Source: JAAZKI01 sp012799905
GTDB taxonomy: Bacteria > Verrucomicrobiota > Lentisphaeria > Oligosphaerales > Oligosphaeraceae
DNA length: 64,000 bases
Direction: 5' to 3'
NCBI GenBank assembly: GCA_050949415.1
Contig: JBMNFR010000009.1
Coordinates: 372,001 to 436,000 of the forward strand
Shown here piece after piece: positions 45,037 through 52,264 of this stretch. The notes beneath the pieces were generated by a model. It did no database searches, was not told the origin of the DNA, and saw only the letters and a list, made by a program, of their open reading frames with translations. A program made the translations under genes and the position numbers. Within the stretch, counting starts at the first letter, position 1, and every line of letters starts with the position of its first letter.

Positions 45037-45295
45037 CTGCATGGATTGCACTTTTGCAATGCGTCAGGCTTCTGTAGCGCCTTTACAAGGCACCAGTTTT
45101 GGGGCACGTCCATCCCCAGGCTGAAGCCTGGGGTTAAGCATGGTTAAGCACCTGCGGCGCAAATGGATGTGGGCGATGTGGACATGGTGGACGGTGTGGA
45201 CATGGCGGCCAGCGTAGTCCAAGCTCATCTCGCCCCTTTCCTAGCGCTGATTGCACTTTTCCTCCCCTTGCGCCGTGTTTTTGCCTCTTCGGACT
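45037..45295. repeat. REP-like hairpin element inverted relative to the copy before birA
   Basis: 45071-45165 is the inverted partner of 42617-42715: GTAGCGCCTTTACAAGGC, TTTTGGGG, CCCCAGGCTGAAGCCTGGGG, TTAAGCATGGTTAAG and TGCGGCGCAAA. It is followed by inverted GTCCAC words (45170-45215), then the complement of a single GGGGCGA. The bracketed segment holds birA and the Fe-S protein gene. Confidence 0.88.
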
Positions 45296-45323
45296 TTGCA
45301 CTTACCGTTTGAGGGATTACATT
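45296..45323 (+). promoter_or_regulatory. Probable promoter of rplU
   Basis: TTGCAC (45296-45301) and TACATT (45318-45323) with a 16-bp spacer, leaving a leader of about 90 nt before rplU. Confidence 0.35.
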
Positions 45324-45422
45324 AGAAGCTTCATATTCCGTTAAAACTGTCCCGACAGTCCTTCGCACATCCTTTGGTCTGTCGGCAATGTCATGACTTG
45401 ACCAGGGGAGCATCTCATCATC

Positions 45423-45740
45423 ATGTACGCCATTATCAAAACCAGCGGCAAACAATTCAAAGTCGAATCCGGCGCCGTTCTCGAAATCAACCGGATTGAT
45501 GCCGAACCGGGCGAGACCATCACTCTCGCTGACAGCGTCCTTATGGTTCAGGACGGCGAAACCGTCCACCTCGGCACGCCGACCGTTCCAGGCGCCACCG
45601 TCACCCTCGAAGTGAAGGAGCATTTCCGCGGCCCGAAGCTGATCGTCTTCAAGATGAAACGCCGCAAGCGCTACCGCGTCAAAAAAGGCCATCGCCAAGA
45701 TATGACCAAAGTCGTGGTCAAAGACATTGCCCTGGCCTGA
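45423..45740 (+). CDS. rplU: Ribosomal protein L21 (bL21)
   Basis: A 105-aa ribosomal protein of the 50S subunit, with the usual opening MYAIIKTSGKQFKVESG, the basic loop VFKMKRRKRYRVKKGHRQ and a short end. The ribosome binding site AGGGGAG is present. In most bacteria rplU is followed by rpmA (bL27); here tyrS follows instead, after a terminator, so rpmA must be elsewhere. Confidence 0.98.
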   Translation: MYAIIKTSGKQFKVESGAVLEINRIDAEPGETITLADSVLMVQDGETVHLGTPTVPGATVTLEVKEHFRGPKLIVFKMKRRKRYRVKKGHRQDMTKVVVKDIALA

Positions 45741-45784
45741 TGCGCGCCTTGCCCCTCGCGGTTCAATAATCCCTCAATCCCCTC

Positions 45785-45829
45785 GCGCGAGGCGGACGGA
45801 GCCCACCTCCGACTGCGCTCGCGCTTTTT
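45785..45829 (+). terminator. Terminator between rplU and tyrS
   Basis: GCGCGAG (45785-45791) pairs with CTCGCGC (45818-45824), with an inner CGGAG/CTCCG pairing, directly followed by five T residues. Confidence 0.65.
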
Positions 45830-45857
45830 GTTAAGGCCTGCTCAGCAGAAAGTGACT

Positions 45858-47141
45858 ATGACGAACGCCCTTGACATCCTGAAAGAACGCGGCTTCATCT
45901 ACCAGATTACGGACGAGGAGGCGATGCACAAGCGCCTGGCCGAGGGGCCGGCCACTTTCTACGTCGGCTTTGACCCGACCGGGAACAGCCTTCACATCGG
46001 GCACCTGCTCCCAGTGATGGCGATGCGCTGGCTGCAAAAAGCCGGCCACCGGCCGATCGCCCTGGTCGGCGGCGGCACTGCCATGATTGGCGACCCCTCA
46101 GGCAAGACCGAGGCGCGCCCGATCAGTGACGTGGCCACCATCGACGCCAACGCCAAAGCCATCCAGGCTCAACTCGGCCGCTTCCTTGATTTCAGCCCTG
46201 GCAAAGCGGTTATGGTCAACAACGCTGACTGGCTCCGCGGCCTCAAGCTGATTGACTTTTTGCGCGATATCGGCAGGCTGTTCAGCATTCCCCGCATGCT
46301 CAGCGCTGAATCCGTCCAGCTCCGCTTAGAGACTGGGTTGTCCTTCCTGGAGTTCAGCTACCCGCTCTTGCAATCCTACGACTTCTACATCCTCCGCCGC
46401 GACCACGGCTGCCAATTCCAGTTTGGCGGTCAGGATCAATGGGGCAACATCGTCGCCGGCGTTGACCTGACCCGACGCCTGCTGAGCGAAGAAGTCTTTG
46501 GCGCCACCTTCCCACTCCTGTTGAAGAGTGACGGCACCAAATTCGGCAAGACTGCCGGCGGCGCCGTCTGGCTGGACGCAGAGCGCACTGCGCCCTTTGA
46601 CTACTACCAATTCTGGCGCAATGTTGACGATGCGGACGTCACCCGCCTCCTGAGCTTCTTCACCAGCCTGCCGATGGAGGAAGTCCGCCGCCTCGGCAGC
46701 CTGGAAGCGCCTCAAATCAACCGCTCCAAAGAAATCCTGGCCTACGAGGCCACTGCCCTGGCGCACGGCCATGACGAGGCCATGCGCGCCTTCCTGGCAG
46801 CTGGTCAAGAATTCGGCTTTGCTGATCCGGACGGCGCCATTGAGACCTCCTCCCGCATCACTGACCTGCCGGCCGGCGGACTGGACAGCGATATTCCGAC
46901 CCTGTCCCTAACCGCAGCCGAACTGGGCGACGGCATTGGCGTGCTCACCCTGCTGGTGAAAGCCGGCCTGTGCGCCTCCAACGGCGAAGCGCGCCGTCTG
47001 ATCAAAGGCGGCGGCTGCTATCTTGACGACGCCCGTATCAGCGATGAAAAAGCAATCATCACCGCTGCTGACTTCACTGATGGCGCGCTGACTCTCCGCG
47101 CCGGCAAAAAAGCGCGCAAACGCGTGCTCCTGGCTTCGTAA
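45858..47141 (+). CDS. tyrS: Tyrosyl-tRNA synthetase
   Basis: A 427-aa class I synthetase that charges tRNA-Tyr. The HIGH motif is intact in LHIGHLLP, the tyrosine-binding helix reads QFGGQDQWGNI, and the second signature is KFGKT in place of KMSKS, as in TyrRS. A C-terminal S4-like RNA-binding domain is present (LVKAGLCASNGEARRLIKGGGCYLDD). The ATG at 45858 (MTNALDILKERG) matches the family start; an earlier in-frame start at 45828 lies inside the terminator T tract. lpxA starts 51 bp downstream. Confidence 0.97.
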   Translation: MTNALDILKERGFIYQITDEEAMHKRLAEGPATFYVGFDPTGNSLHIGHLLPVMAMRWLQKAGHRPIALVGGGTAMIGDPSGKTEARPISDVATIDANAKAIQAQLGRFLDFSPGKAVMVNNADWLRGLKLIDFLRDIGRLFSIPRMLSAESVQLRLETGLSFLEFSYPLLQSYDFYILRRDHGCQFQFGGQDQWGNIVAGVDLTRRLLSEEVFGATFPLLLKSDGTKFGKTAGGAVWLDAERTAPFDYYQFWRNVDDADVTRLLSFFTSLPMEEVRRLGSLEAPQINRSKEILAYEATALAHGHDEAMRAFLAAGQEFGFADPDGAIETSSRITDLPAGGLDSDIPTLSLTAAELGDGIGVLTLLVKAGLCASNGEARRLIKGGGCYLDDARISDEKAIITAADFTDGALTLRAGKKARKRVLLAS

Positions 47142-47192
47142 TCAACCCTTTTCCCCATATCCTAAACGCTGACAAAAGCCGAGGAGTCATCC

Positions 47193-48011
47193 ATGAAAAT
47201 CGATCCCCGCGCCGCCATTGCGCCGGGCGCCCAGCTTGGCGCCGAGGTTGAGGTCGGGCCATTCGCCATCATCGACGAAAATGTCGTCATCGGCGACAAC
47301 TGCAAAATCGGCCCGCATGTGCATCTGACTGGCCATACGACAATCGGCGCTAACACGAAAATCCACGCCGGCGCCGTCATTGGCGACGCGCCCCAGGACC
47401 TCTATTACAACGGCGAGGTCAGCTTCACCGACATCGGCGAGGACTGCGTGTTGCGCGAATACGTGACCATCCACCGCGGCACAGAAGAAGGCAGCCGGAC
47501 TACGGTCGGCAAAGGCGTGCTGATGATGGCATTCTCCCACCTTGGCCACAATTGCGTTATTGGCGATCACGTCGTCATCGCCAACGCCTCGCTTCTGGCT
47601 GGGCGCGTCGAAGTCGGCCCACGCGCCTTTATCAGCGCTGGCGTCATGATTCACCAATTCGTCCGCGTCGGCCGCCTGGCCATGATTGGCGGCGGCAACG
47701 GCATCGGACAGGACATCCCGCCTTTCTGCATGCTCCAGAACGAGCAGGTTCAGGGACCGAACGTGGTCGGCCTGCGCCGGGCCGGATTAAGTGAAAACGC
47801 CCGCGCCTCCATCCGCCAGGCGATCAAGCTGTATTTTCTCTTTGGCCTCAGCCGCATGGGCGCGATTGAACGCATCCGCGCTGAAGTCCCGCCCTGCCCG
47901 GAAGTCGACGAGTTCATCGACTTCGTCCTCGCGACCAAGCGCGGCATCAGCCCGGGACGACGCTTGAAAACACGCACCGAAACCGCAGAAGCGGCATCTG
48001 AGGACGCCTGA
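47193..48011 (+). CDS. lpxA: Acyl-ACP--UDP-N-acetylglucosamine O-acyltransferase
   Basis: A 272-aa left-handed beta-helix acyltransferase that performs the first step of lipid A synthesis, so the organism has a lipopolysaccharide outer membrane. Hexapeptide repeats occupy residues 5-190 (IGDNCKIGPHV, IGANTKIHAGAVIG). The catalytic His is His119 in SHLGHNCVIGDH, and GDAPQDLYYNG is typical of LpxA rather than LpxD. A C-terminal helical domain follows. The ribosome binding site GAGGAG is 6 nt upstream. The usual neighbours lpxD, fabZ and lpxB are absent here. Confidence 0.96.
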   Translation: MKIDPRAAIAPGAQLGAEVEVGPFAIIDENVVIGDNCKIGPHVHLTGHTTIGANTKIHAGAVIGDAPQDLYYNGEVSFTDIGEDCVLREYVTIHRGTEEGSRTTVGKGVLMMAFSHLGHNCVIGDHVVIANASLLAGRVEVGPRAFISAGVMIHQFVRVGRLAMIGGGNGIGQDIPPFCMLQNEQVQGPNVVGLRRAGLSENARASIRQAIKLYFLFGLSRMGAIERIRAEVPPCPEVDEFIDFVLATKRGISPGRRLKTRTETAEAASEDA

Positions 48012-48143
48012 TGCCACGCAAATTTCTTTAGCCGACCGCCAATAAGGGCCAACTGCGAAGCGTTTTTTATACATTGTAGGGTATCAACCAACGCGCCATT
48101 CCAATTTCAACGCCATCATTCACCTTTACGTAAGGAATTCACC

Positions 48144-48830
48144 ATGAAGAAGTCCACCTCATTATTCACCTTAATTGAGCTGCTTGTCGTCATTGGCATC
48201 ATCGCCATCCTCGCCGCCATGCTCATGCCGGCTCTGTCCAAAGCCCGCGAAAAAGCCAACCAAGCCGACTGCATGAGCCAGCTGAAGCAAATCGGATTGG
48301 CACTAAAAATGTACGCTAACGACCAGAGAGGGTGGTTCCCGGCAGTACTGGATGGCGATACGGTCAGTGCCAAAACCCACAATACCCCAGGCTTGGGCGT
48401 GCTCCTGCGGGACGACTACATCGAAACTCCAAAAATTGTCGTCTGCCGCAGCAGCAAACACACAGTCCCGCAAAAAAGCGGCGAAAAACTGGCCTATGAA
48501 GTTATGCTTGAAAACGACACAGACACCGCCAGCGGCAAAGGTGGGAACAAGGAAATTTGCAGCTATTTGTATTATGGCGCCGTGAATTCCGACGACGCCA
48601 CTGCTGAGCACGGGATTGTCCGCGACAAGAATGCCAACCACAAGGTTCTGGGCAACGTCCTCTTTGGGGACAGTCACGTTGAAACCATCTCGCCTGGCAA
48701 GGGTACTCCATGGGCGGAAGTCAACAACTATTTCCAGATGAAAAAACCCGGGCCGGAAGACGACTATGAAGACATCCTCCCGGAAACGGAAAATGACAAG
48801 TGGACGAAATCCGGCAATCAGGATGATTGA
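48144..48830 (+). CDS. Type II secretion-like pseudopilin (prepilin N-terminal motif)
   Basis: A 228-aa protein with a prepilin-type N-terminus: a short basic leader (MKKSTSL), then FTLIELLVVIGIIAILAAMLMPALSKAREKA, whose hydrophobic helix anchors it in the inner membrane until assembly. The residue before the cleaved Phe is Leu, not Gly, which is common in Lentisphaerota proteins of this type. The C-terminal NVLFGDSHVETI resembles the H-x9-DG motif of the large PVC pseudopilin families. Such proteins are very numerous in these genomes and their individual roles are unknown. A terminator follows. Confidence 0.9.
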   Translation: MKKSTSLFTLIELLVVIGIIAILAAMLMPALSKAREKANQADCMSQLKQIGLALKMYANDQRGWFPAVLDGDTVSAKTHNTPGLGVLLRDDYIETPKIVVCRSSKHTVPQKSGEKLAYEVMLENDTDTASGKGGNKEICSYLYYGAVNSDDATAEHGIVRDKNANHKVLGNVLFGDSHVETISPGKGTPWAEVNNYFQMKKPGPEDDYEDILPETENDKWTKSGNQDD

Positions 48831-48870
48831 TTTCCGCGCGCTCTGCTGATAAGCGCCTGCGCATATATTC

Positions 48871-48911
48871 CCGGCGGTCTGGCCTTTGAGCTGGACCGCC
48901 GGTTTGTTTTT
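48871..48911 (+). terminator. Terminator after the pseudopilin gene
   Basis: A perfect 9-bp stem CCGGCGGTC/GACCGCCGG with a 14-nt loop, followed by TTTGTTTTT. Confidence 0.85.
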
Positions 48912-48981
48912 CCGCCCCATCTTCAGCCTGCCTATGCCGCACGTAAACCCCATCCAAAAAGGATTTTCATCAAAACAGCGC

Positions 48982-49385
48982 TTATGTGTCACCCCTGGCG
49001 GGGCTCAAAATTATTATACGCCTCACCCAGGGCTTCGCTACGCTCACCCTGGGCTTCTATGTTGCTAGCCCTTTGGGCCGCCAGTACGACGCACATCAGC
49101 CGCCGTCCACAACGTCCACCCAGTCCACAACGTCCACAACAGCCGCAAAGCGGCAAAAGCCCGGAGGGCGACACATACACAGCCGCAAAGCGGCAAAAGC
49201 CCGGAGGGCGACACATACACAGCCGCAAAGCGGCAAAAGCCCGGAGGGCGACACGTACACAGCCGCAAAGCGGCAAAAGCCCGGAGGGCGACACATAAAA
49301 GCCCAGGGTAAGCCGGGCCGTCAGGCACGGCGCAGCCCTGGGTGAGATAGCATATATTTGGAGCCCCGCCAGGGGTGACACATAA
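48982..49385. mobile_element. MITE-like element with 25-bp terminal inverted repeats and an internal 4 x 40-bp tandem repeat
   Basis: A 404-bp non-coding element. The ends are perfect 25-bp inverted repeats (48982-49006 and 49361-49385, beginning TTATGTGTCACCCC and ending GGGGTGACACATAA outward). Just inside are further inverted segments (CTCACCCAGGGCT at 49022 against AGCCCTGGGTGAG at 49334). The centre holds GTCCAC words (49107-49139) and four 40-bp units (49141-49300) of AGCCGCAAAGCGGCAAAAGC plus CCGGAGGGCGACACATACAC. No transposase is encoded and no clear target duplication was seen, so mobilisation in trans is only an inference. Confidence 0.8.
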
Positions 49386-49511
49386 ATTAAGTTGTGGACG
49401 GAGAGTCCACCCTGCGTCATCTGCGGATAAAACAACACTGCCTCGCCCGACGCCTTGTCCACGCCAAGCGTTTTACCCAGGGCGAATCACCCACCACTCC
49501 TGGCTTTATTC
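49386..49511. other. Short gap with shared CTGCGTCATCTGCGGATAAAAC word
   Basis: Contains GTGGACGGAGAGTCCACC, a small palindrome also near 20,802, and the word CTGCGTCATCTGCGGATAAA, which also occurs upstream of the type ISP gene near 31,440. No gene. Confidence 0.5.
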
Positions 49512-50441
49512 TCATCCATTAATGGCTGGGCAGACCTCACGGAAGCTGCATTGCCCGCAGGCATATTCCGAAGGCATGCACGGGAAGTCTTCTTCCGCAG
49601 CGACATTTTTTTCGGGGTCGCGCAATTTAGCGCGCATTGCCTGCGAGCTGGTGACGATCTGGTCTTGCACTGAGACTAGCAGCTCGGGCTTCACCGGGTA
49701 ACTGCTTTTGCGGCCGCCGTCCAGCAGGAAGACGCCGTGCAGGTTCAGTTTATCCAGCGGCACGCTCCATTTGCTCATTGCGTAGAGGGCATAGCAGGCT
49801 AGCTGTTGCCGCAAGGTGCTGCGGTTTTCGACGCCGGTCTTCCAGTCGAGGATATGGCAGATTCCGTCAGCATCGATGTATGCGAAGTCAAGGGCGCACC
49901 AGACTTTGACGTCATTGCTCATAAAGGTATCAAGGACATCATTCGTCTTCCAGCTGCTGTAGGGCAAGGCCAATATTTCCCGCACGGTTGGCGACATGAC
50001 AAACGATTCCAGGCAGGTGAAGACCCGTTCCCGGATTGCATTGGTCGTTTCCGCAGGCAGCGTCTTGCCGTTGCCATAGTACAATTCAAACAGATTCGTG
50101 CGTCGGGACGGATACTTCTCCCATTCTCGCCCGATTGATTCTTTCCAGCCGGCATTCATTCTGTTGCGGGCTTGCTCCTGCAACGCCGCTGTTTCCGGCC
50201 AGCGCCCGCTGCGGGCGAATTCATCCAGAGTGTCTTTGATGAGACTGTGAACAATTGAGCCGGCCCACATGGCCAACGGCTTGATATTCTTGAGGATGTA
50301 TAACTTGCGTGTCTCTGGGGTGGTATCGTCCTCCCAGCCGCCCCAAGCGCCGTAGTAGTTATAATAATACGCCCGCTGGCAGGTTTGGAAAAGCTGGGCG
50401 CGTGACACGGACCAGGTCAACTCATTCACTAACTTCTTCAT
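49512..50441 (-). CDS. Cas4/AddB-like PD-(D/E)xK nuclease with Fe-S cluster cysteines
   Basis: A 309-aa RecB-family nuclease. Catalytic features: His65 (SIVHSL), Asp185 (CALDFAYID), Asp199-x-Lys201 (LDWKTG) and the QLACYALYA helix. Cysteines at 21 (QTCQRAYYY) and at 295, 298 and 304 (CGQCSFREVCP) are arranged as in Cas4 and AddB, where they hold a 4Fe-4S cluster that staples the N- and C-termini. There is no CRISPR array or addA nearby, so a repair role is more likely than CRISPR adaptation. The start is the ATG preceded by AAAGG at 6 nt; two codons upstream is an alternative. It follows tadA by about 35 bp. Confidence 0.85.
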   Translation of the reverse strand: MKKLVNELTWSVSRAQLFQTCQRAYYYNYYGAWGGWEDDTTPETRKLYILKNIKPLAMWAGSIVHSLIKDTLDEFARSGRWPETAALQEQARNRMNAGWKESIGREWEKYPSRRTNLFELYYGNGKTLPAETTNAIRERVFTCLESFVMSPTVREILALPYSSWKTNDVLDTFMSNDVKVWCALDFAYIDADGICHILDWKTGVENRSTLRQQLACYALYAMSKWSVPLDKLNLHGVFLLDGGRKSSYPVKPELLVSVQDQIVTSSQAMRAKLRDPEKNVAAEEDFPCMPSEYACGQCSFREVCPAING

Positions 50442-50476
50442 TCTCATCCTTTTTGCATCCAGTTCCGGCGGCTGGC

Positions 50477-50986
50477 TTACGCACCAAAGTCGTCGGTGCT
50501 ATCTGCTTCGCGTCGGCGCTGTCGAAAAAATTCCTGTATGGTCTGCAGGCATTCATCAGCCAGGATACCGCCGATAGTCTCGACCCGATGCAGCATCCCT
50601 GGGTGGTCGGTGATAGTCAGGGCGCCGCCGGCAGCGCCCATGCGCTGGTCATGGCATCCGAAGTACAATTTGCCGAGTCGGCAATTGACCATAGCTCCAG
50701 CGCACATAGCGCAAGGCTCCTTGGTCACATACATTTCGCAGTCATTCAGACGCCAATCGCCCACCGCGGCGGAAGCCATGGTCAAAGCGATCATTTCCGC
50801 ATGGGCGGTGCCGTCTTTGAGCCTCTCCACCTGGTTATGAGCCTGGGCGATGACGCGACCTGCTCTGACAACGACTGCCCCGACCGGCACTTCACCATCC
50901 TGTGCGGCCTGCTCAGCTAGCCGGATAGCCTTGCGCATGAACGTCTCCGGAGTAGGCTTCGGCAAGACAAGGTCGTTTTCATTCAT
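50477..50986 (-). CDS. tadA: tRNA-specific adenosine deaminase
   Basis: A 169-aa zinc deaminase that converts A34 to inosine in tRNA-Arg(ACG). Zinc and proton-shuttle motifs are intact: HAE (His62, Glu64) and PCAMC (Cys92, Cys95). The C-terminal region (FGCHDQRMGAAGGALTITDHPGMLHRV) resembles TadA rather than guanine deaminase. Its ATG overlaps the stop of the upstream 72-aa gene by 4 nt (ATGA), indicating translational coupling. Confidence 0.95.
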   Translation of the reverse strand: MNENDLVLPKPTPETFMRKAIRLAEQAAQDGEVPVGAVVVRAGRVIAQAHNQVERLKDGTAHAEMIALTMASAAVGDWRLNDCEMYVTKEPCAMCAGAMVNCRLGKLYFGCHDQRMGAAGGALTITDHPGMLHRVETIGGILADECLQTIQEFFRQRRREADSTDDFGA

Positions 50987-51201
50987 TCTGACAGCGCCTC
51001 CAGGAAGCGCCGGGCCCGGTCTGGCTGGTCATCCAGCACGACCGTCGCTGCCTGCCGCAAACGGCGCAAGCGCGGCTCATCAGCAGGCAGGCCGCCGGCG
51101 CGTTCAAGGCGATCAAAGGTCGCGGCGGCTTCCAGCAAATGACTGCGGAGGTCATGATAATACAGATCAAGGATTTCAGCGGCGTTCTTCACGGGTTTCA
51201 T
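50983..51201 (-). CDS. Small conserved-looking protein upstream of tadA
   Basis: A 72-aa protein of no recognised family: an acidic/basic helical sequence (EILDLYYHDLRSHLLEAAATFDRLERA, RLRRLRQAATVVLD). It is judged real because AGGAG precedes the ATG at 9 nt and its TGA overlaps the tadA start by 4 nt. It looks all-alpha, with a possible two-helix hairpin. The function is unknown; coupling with tadA and the nuclease suggests a small RNA/DNA-processing operon. Confidence 0.7.
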   Translation of the reverse strand: MKPVKNAAEILDLYYHDLRSHLLEAAATFDRLERAGGLPADEPRLRRLRQAATVVLDDQPDRARRFLEALSE

Positions 51202-51255
51202 TATCAGCGCTCCTGTTTGACAGGAATAGTTGTTGCCGATGGTCGCGCGGTCGCA

Positions 51256-51975
51256 TCACCGCTGGGCCAAGGCAAGGAGTGCATTCTCGGCATTCTGCAA
51301 AGCCGCGTACATCTCGGCCGGCGTCTCAGCGGCTCGCAGGTCTTCGGGCAGCGAAGTTCTGCTGCACAATAGGCTGACTCGACTCAGCGTCTGCAAATGT
51401 TGGAATGATTCCAGGCCGCAAATCAAAAAGAACAGGTCTGTGCCCTGCCCGTCGTCGGCCTGCCCAAAAAACACTGGCCTGGGTGTTTTGGCAATGCAGA
51501 CAAAGGAATCTTCAAACAGGAAGTCATCCCTCACCAGCGGGTGGGGCATCGCGATGCCGCCATTCATGGCAGTGGAGTACTCTTCCTCGCGCTGGCGCAG
51601 TCCTTCATATAAGTCCTTGGGGTCGTAGAGCAAGCCGGTAGTCTCAGCCAACTCGGTCAACGCCTTCAGGATGGCTGAACGCGACCGCCCCGGCAAAGAC
51701 GGATGCATAGACTCCTGCCGGCACAGACTGGTGATGGGCGTGCCTTCCAAGAGGTCTTCAATCACCGACGCTGGCAGCGAATCACGCTTTTCAGGTTTAT
51801 CATTATGCAAAAGCCGATGCGAATACCAGTTTTGCACGGCATCTGCATCAAAGAGGTAACGATTACCTTGCAGAACACACGGGATTTCCGCCGCCACCGC
51901 CAAGGAGCGCAAAGTCTTGCAGTCCATCTGCAGCAACTCTGCTGTCTTCTCCAAACTGAGCAATTGATAAGCCAT
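51256..51975 (-). CDS. HTH domain fused to a PTS EIIA (fructose-type) domain
   Basis: A 239-aa protein. Residues 1-55 look like an excisionase/MerR-like DNA-binding domain (LLSLEKTAELLQMDCKTLRSLAVA, IPCVLQGNRYLFDADAVQNWY). Residues 85-239 are a PtsN/fructose-type EIIA domain with the phosphorylatable His145 in GGIAMPHPL and flanking FVCIAKTPRPVFF. The two halves suggest a regulator whose state follows phosphotransferase signalling (PTS-Ntr). No EI, HPr or sugar permease gene is nearby. The start is placed at MAYQLL; the 18 codons upstream are unlike the family, though no strong ribosome binding site is seen. Confidence 0.82.
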   Translation of the reverse strand: MAYQLLSLEKTAELLQMDCKTLRSLAVAAEIPCVLQGNRYLFDADAVQNWYSHRLLHNDKPEKRDSLPASVIEDLLEGTPITSLCRQESMHPSLPGRSRSAILKALTELAETTGLLYDPKDLYEGLRQREEEYSTAMNGGIAMPHPLVRDDFLFEDSFVCIAKTPRPVFFGQADDGQGTDLFFLICGLESFQHLQTLSRVSLLCSRTSLPEDLRAAETPAEMYAALQNAENALLALAQR

Positions 51976-52264
51976 AATAGAAAAAATCCAAAACAATAAA
52001 CGCGACGGCGGCTCAATAAGACCACGCAACCCAGGTGCAAGTGGGTACTATAATACCGACACCGAATGAGGTAAAATGAAAATAACGGCTAAGATGTGAA
52101 TTTTTGGTTAAGGGGGCAACAGTTGAGCACTTGCCGTATGGGCATAAGCCTGCCGTATGTAGCACAGACGCCCCTCGCCCCTCGCCCCTCGCCCCTCGCC
52201 CCTAAACAAAGCCCCTCGCCTCCGTCCTGTGCCGGCACTTTAGTGCCGGAACTCGTCCCTATCG
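51976..52264. repeat. Gap with reversed GGGGCGA heptamers
   Basis: About 290 bases with no gene. Four to five copies of the complement GCCCCTC are at 52170-52203, with a further remnant near 52210, and short remains of the palindrome family (TTGCCGTATG, GCCTGCCGTATGTAG) at about 52130-52160. GCCGGCACTTTAGTGCCGG near 52232 is a small perfect palindrome. Confidence 0.75.

Noticed and set aside
48984..49345. Open frames through the 40-bp tandem repeats (both strands)
   Set aside because: The 40-bp period is not a multiple of three, so the frames simply cycle through the repeat; there is no start signal. Treated as part of the MITE-like element.
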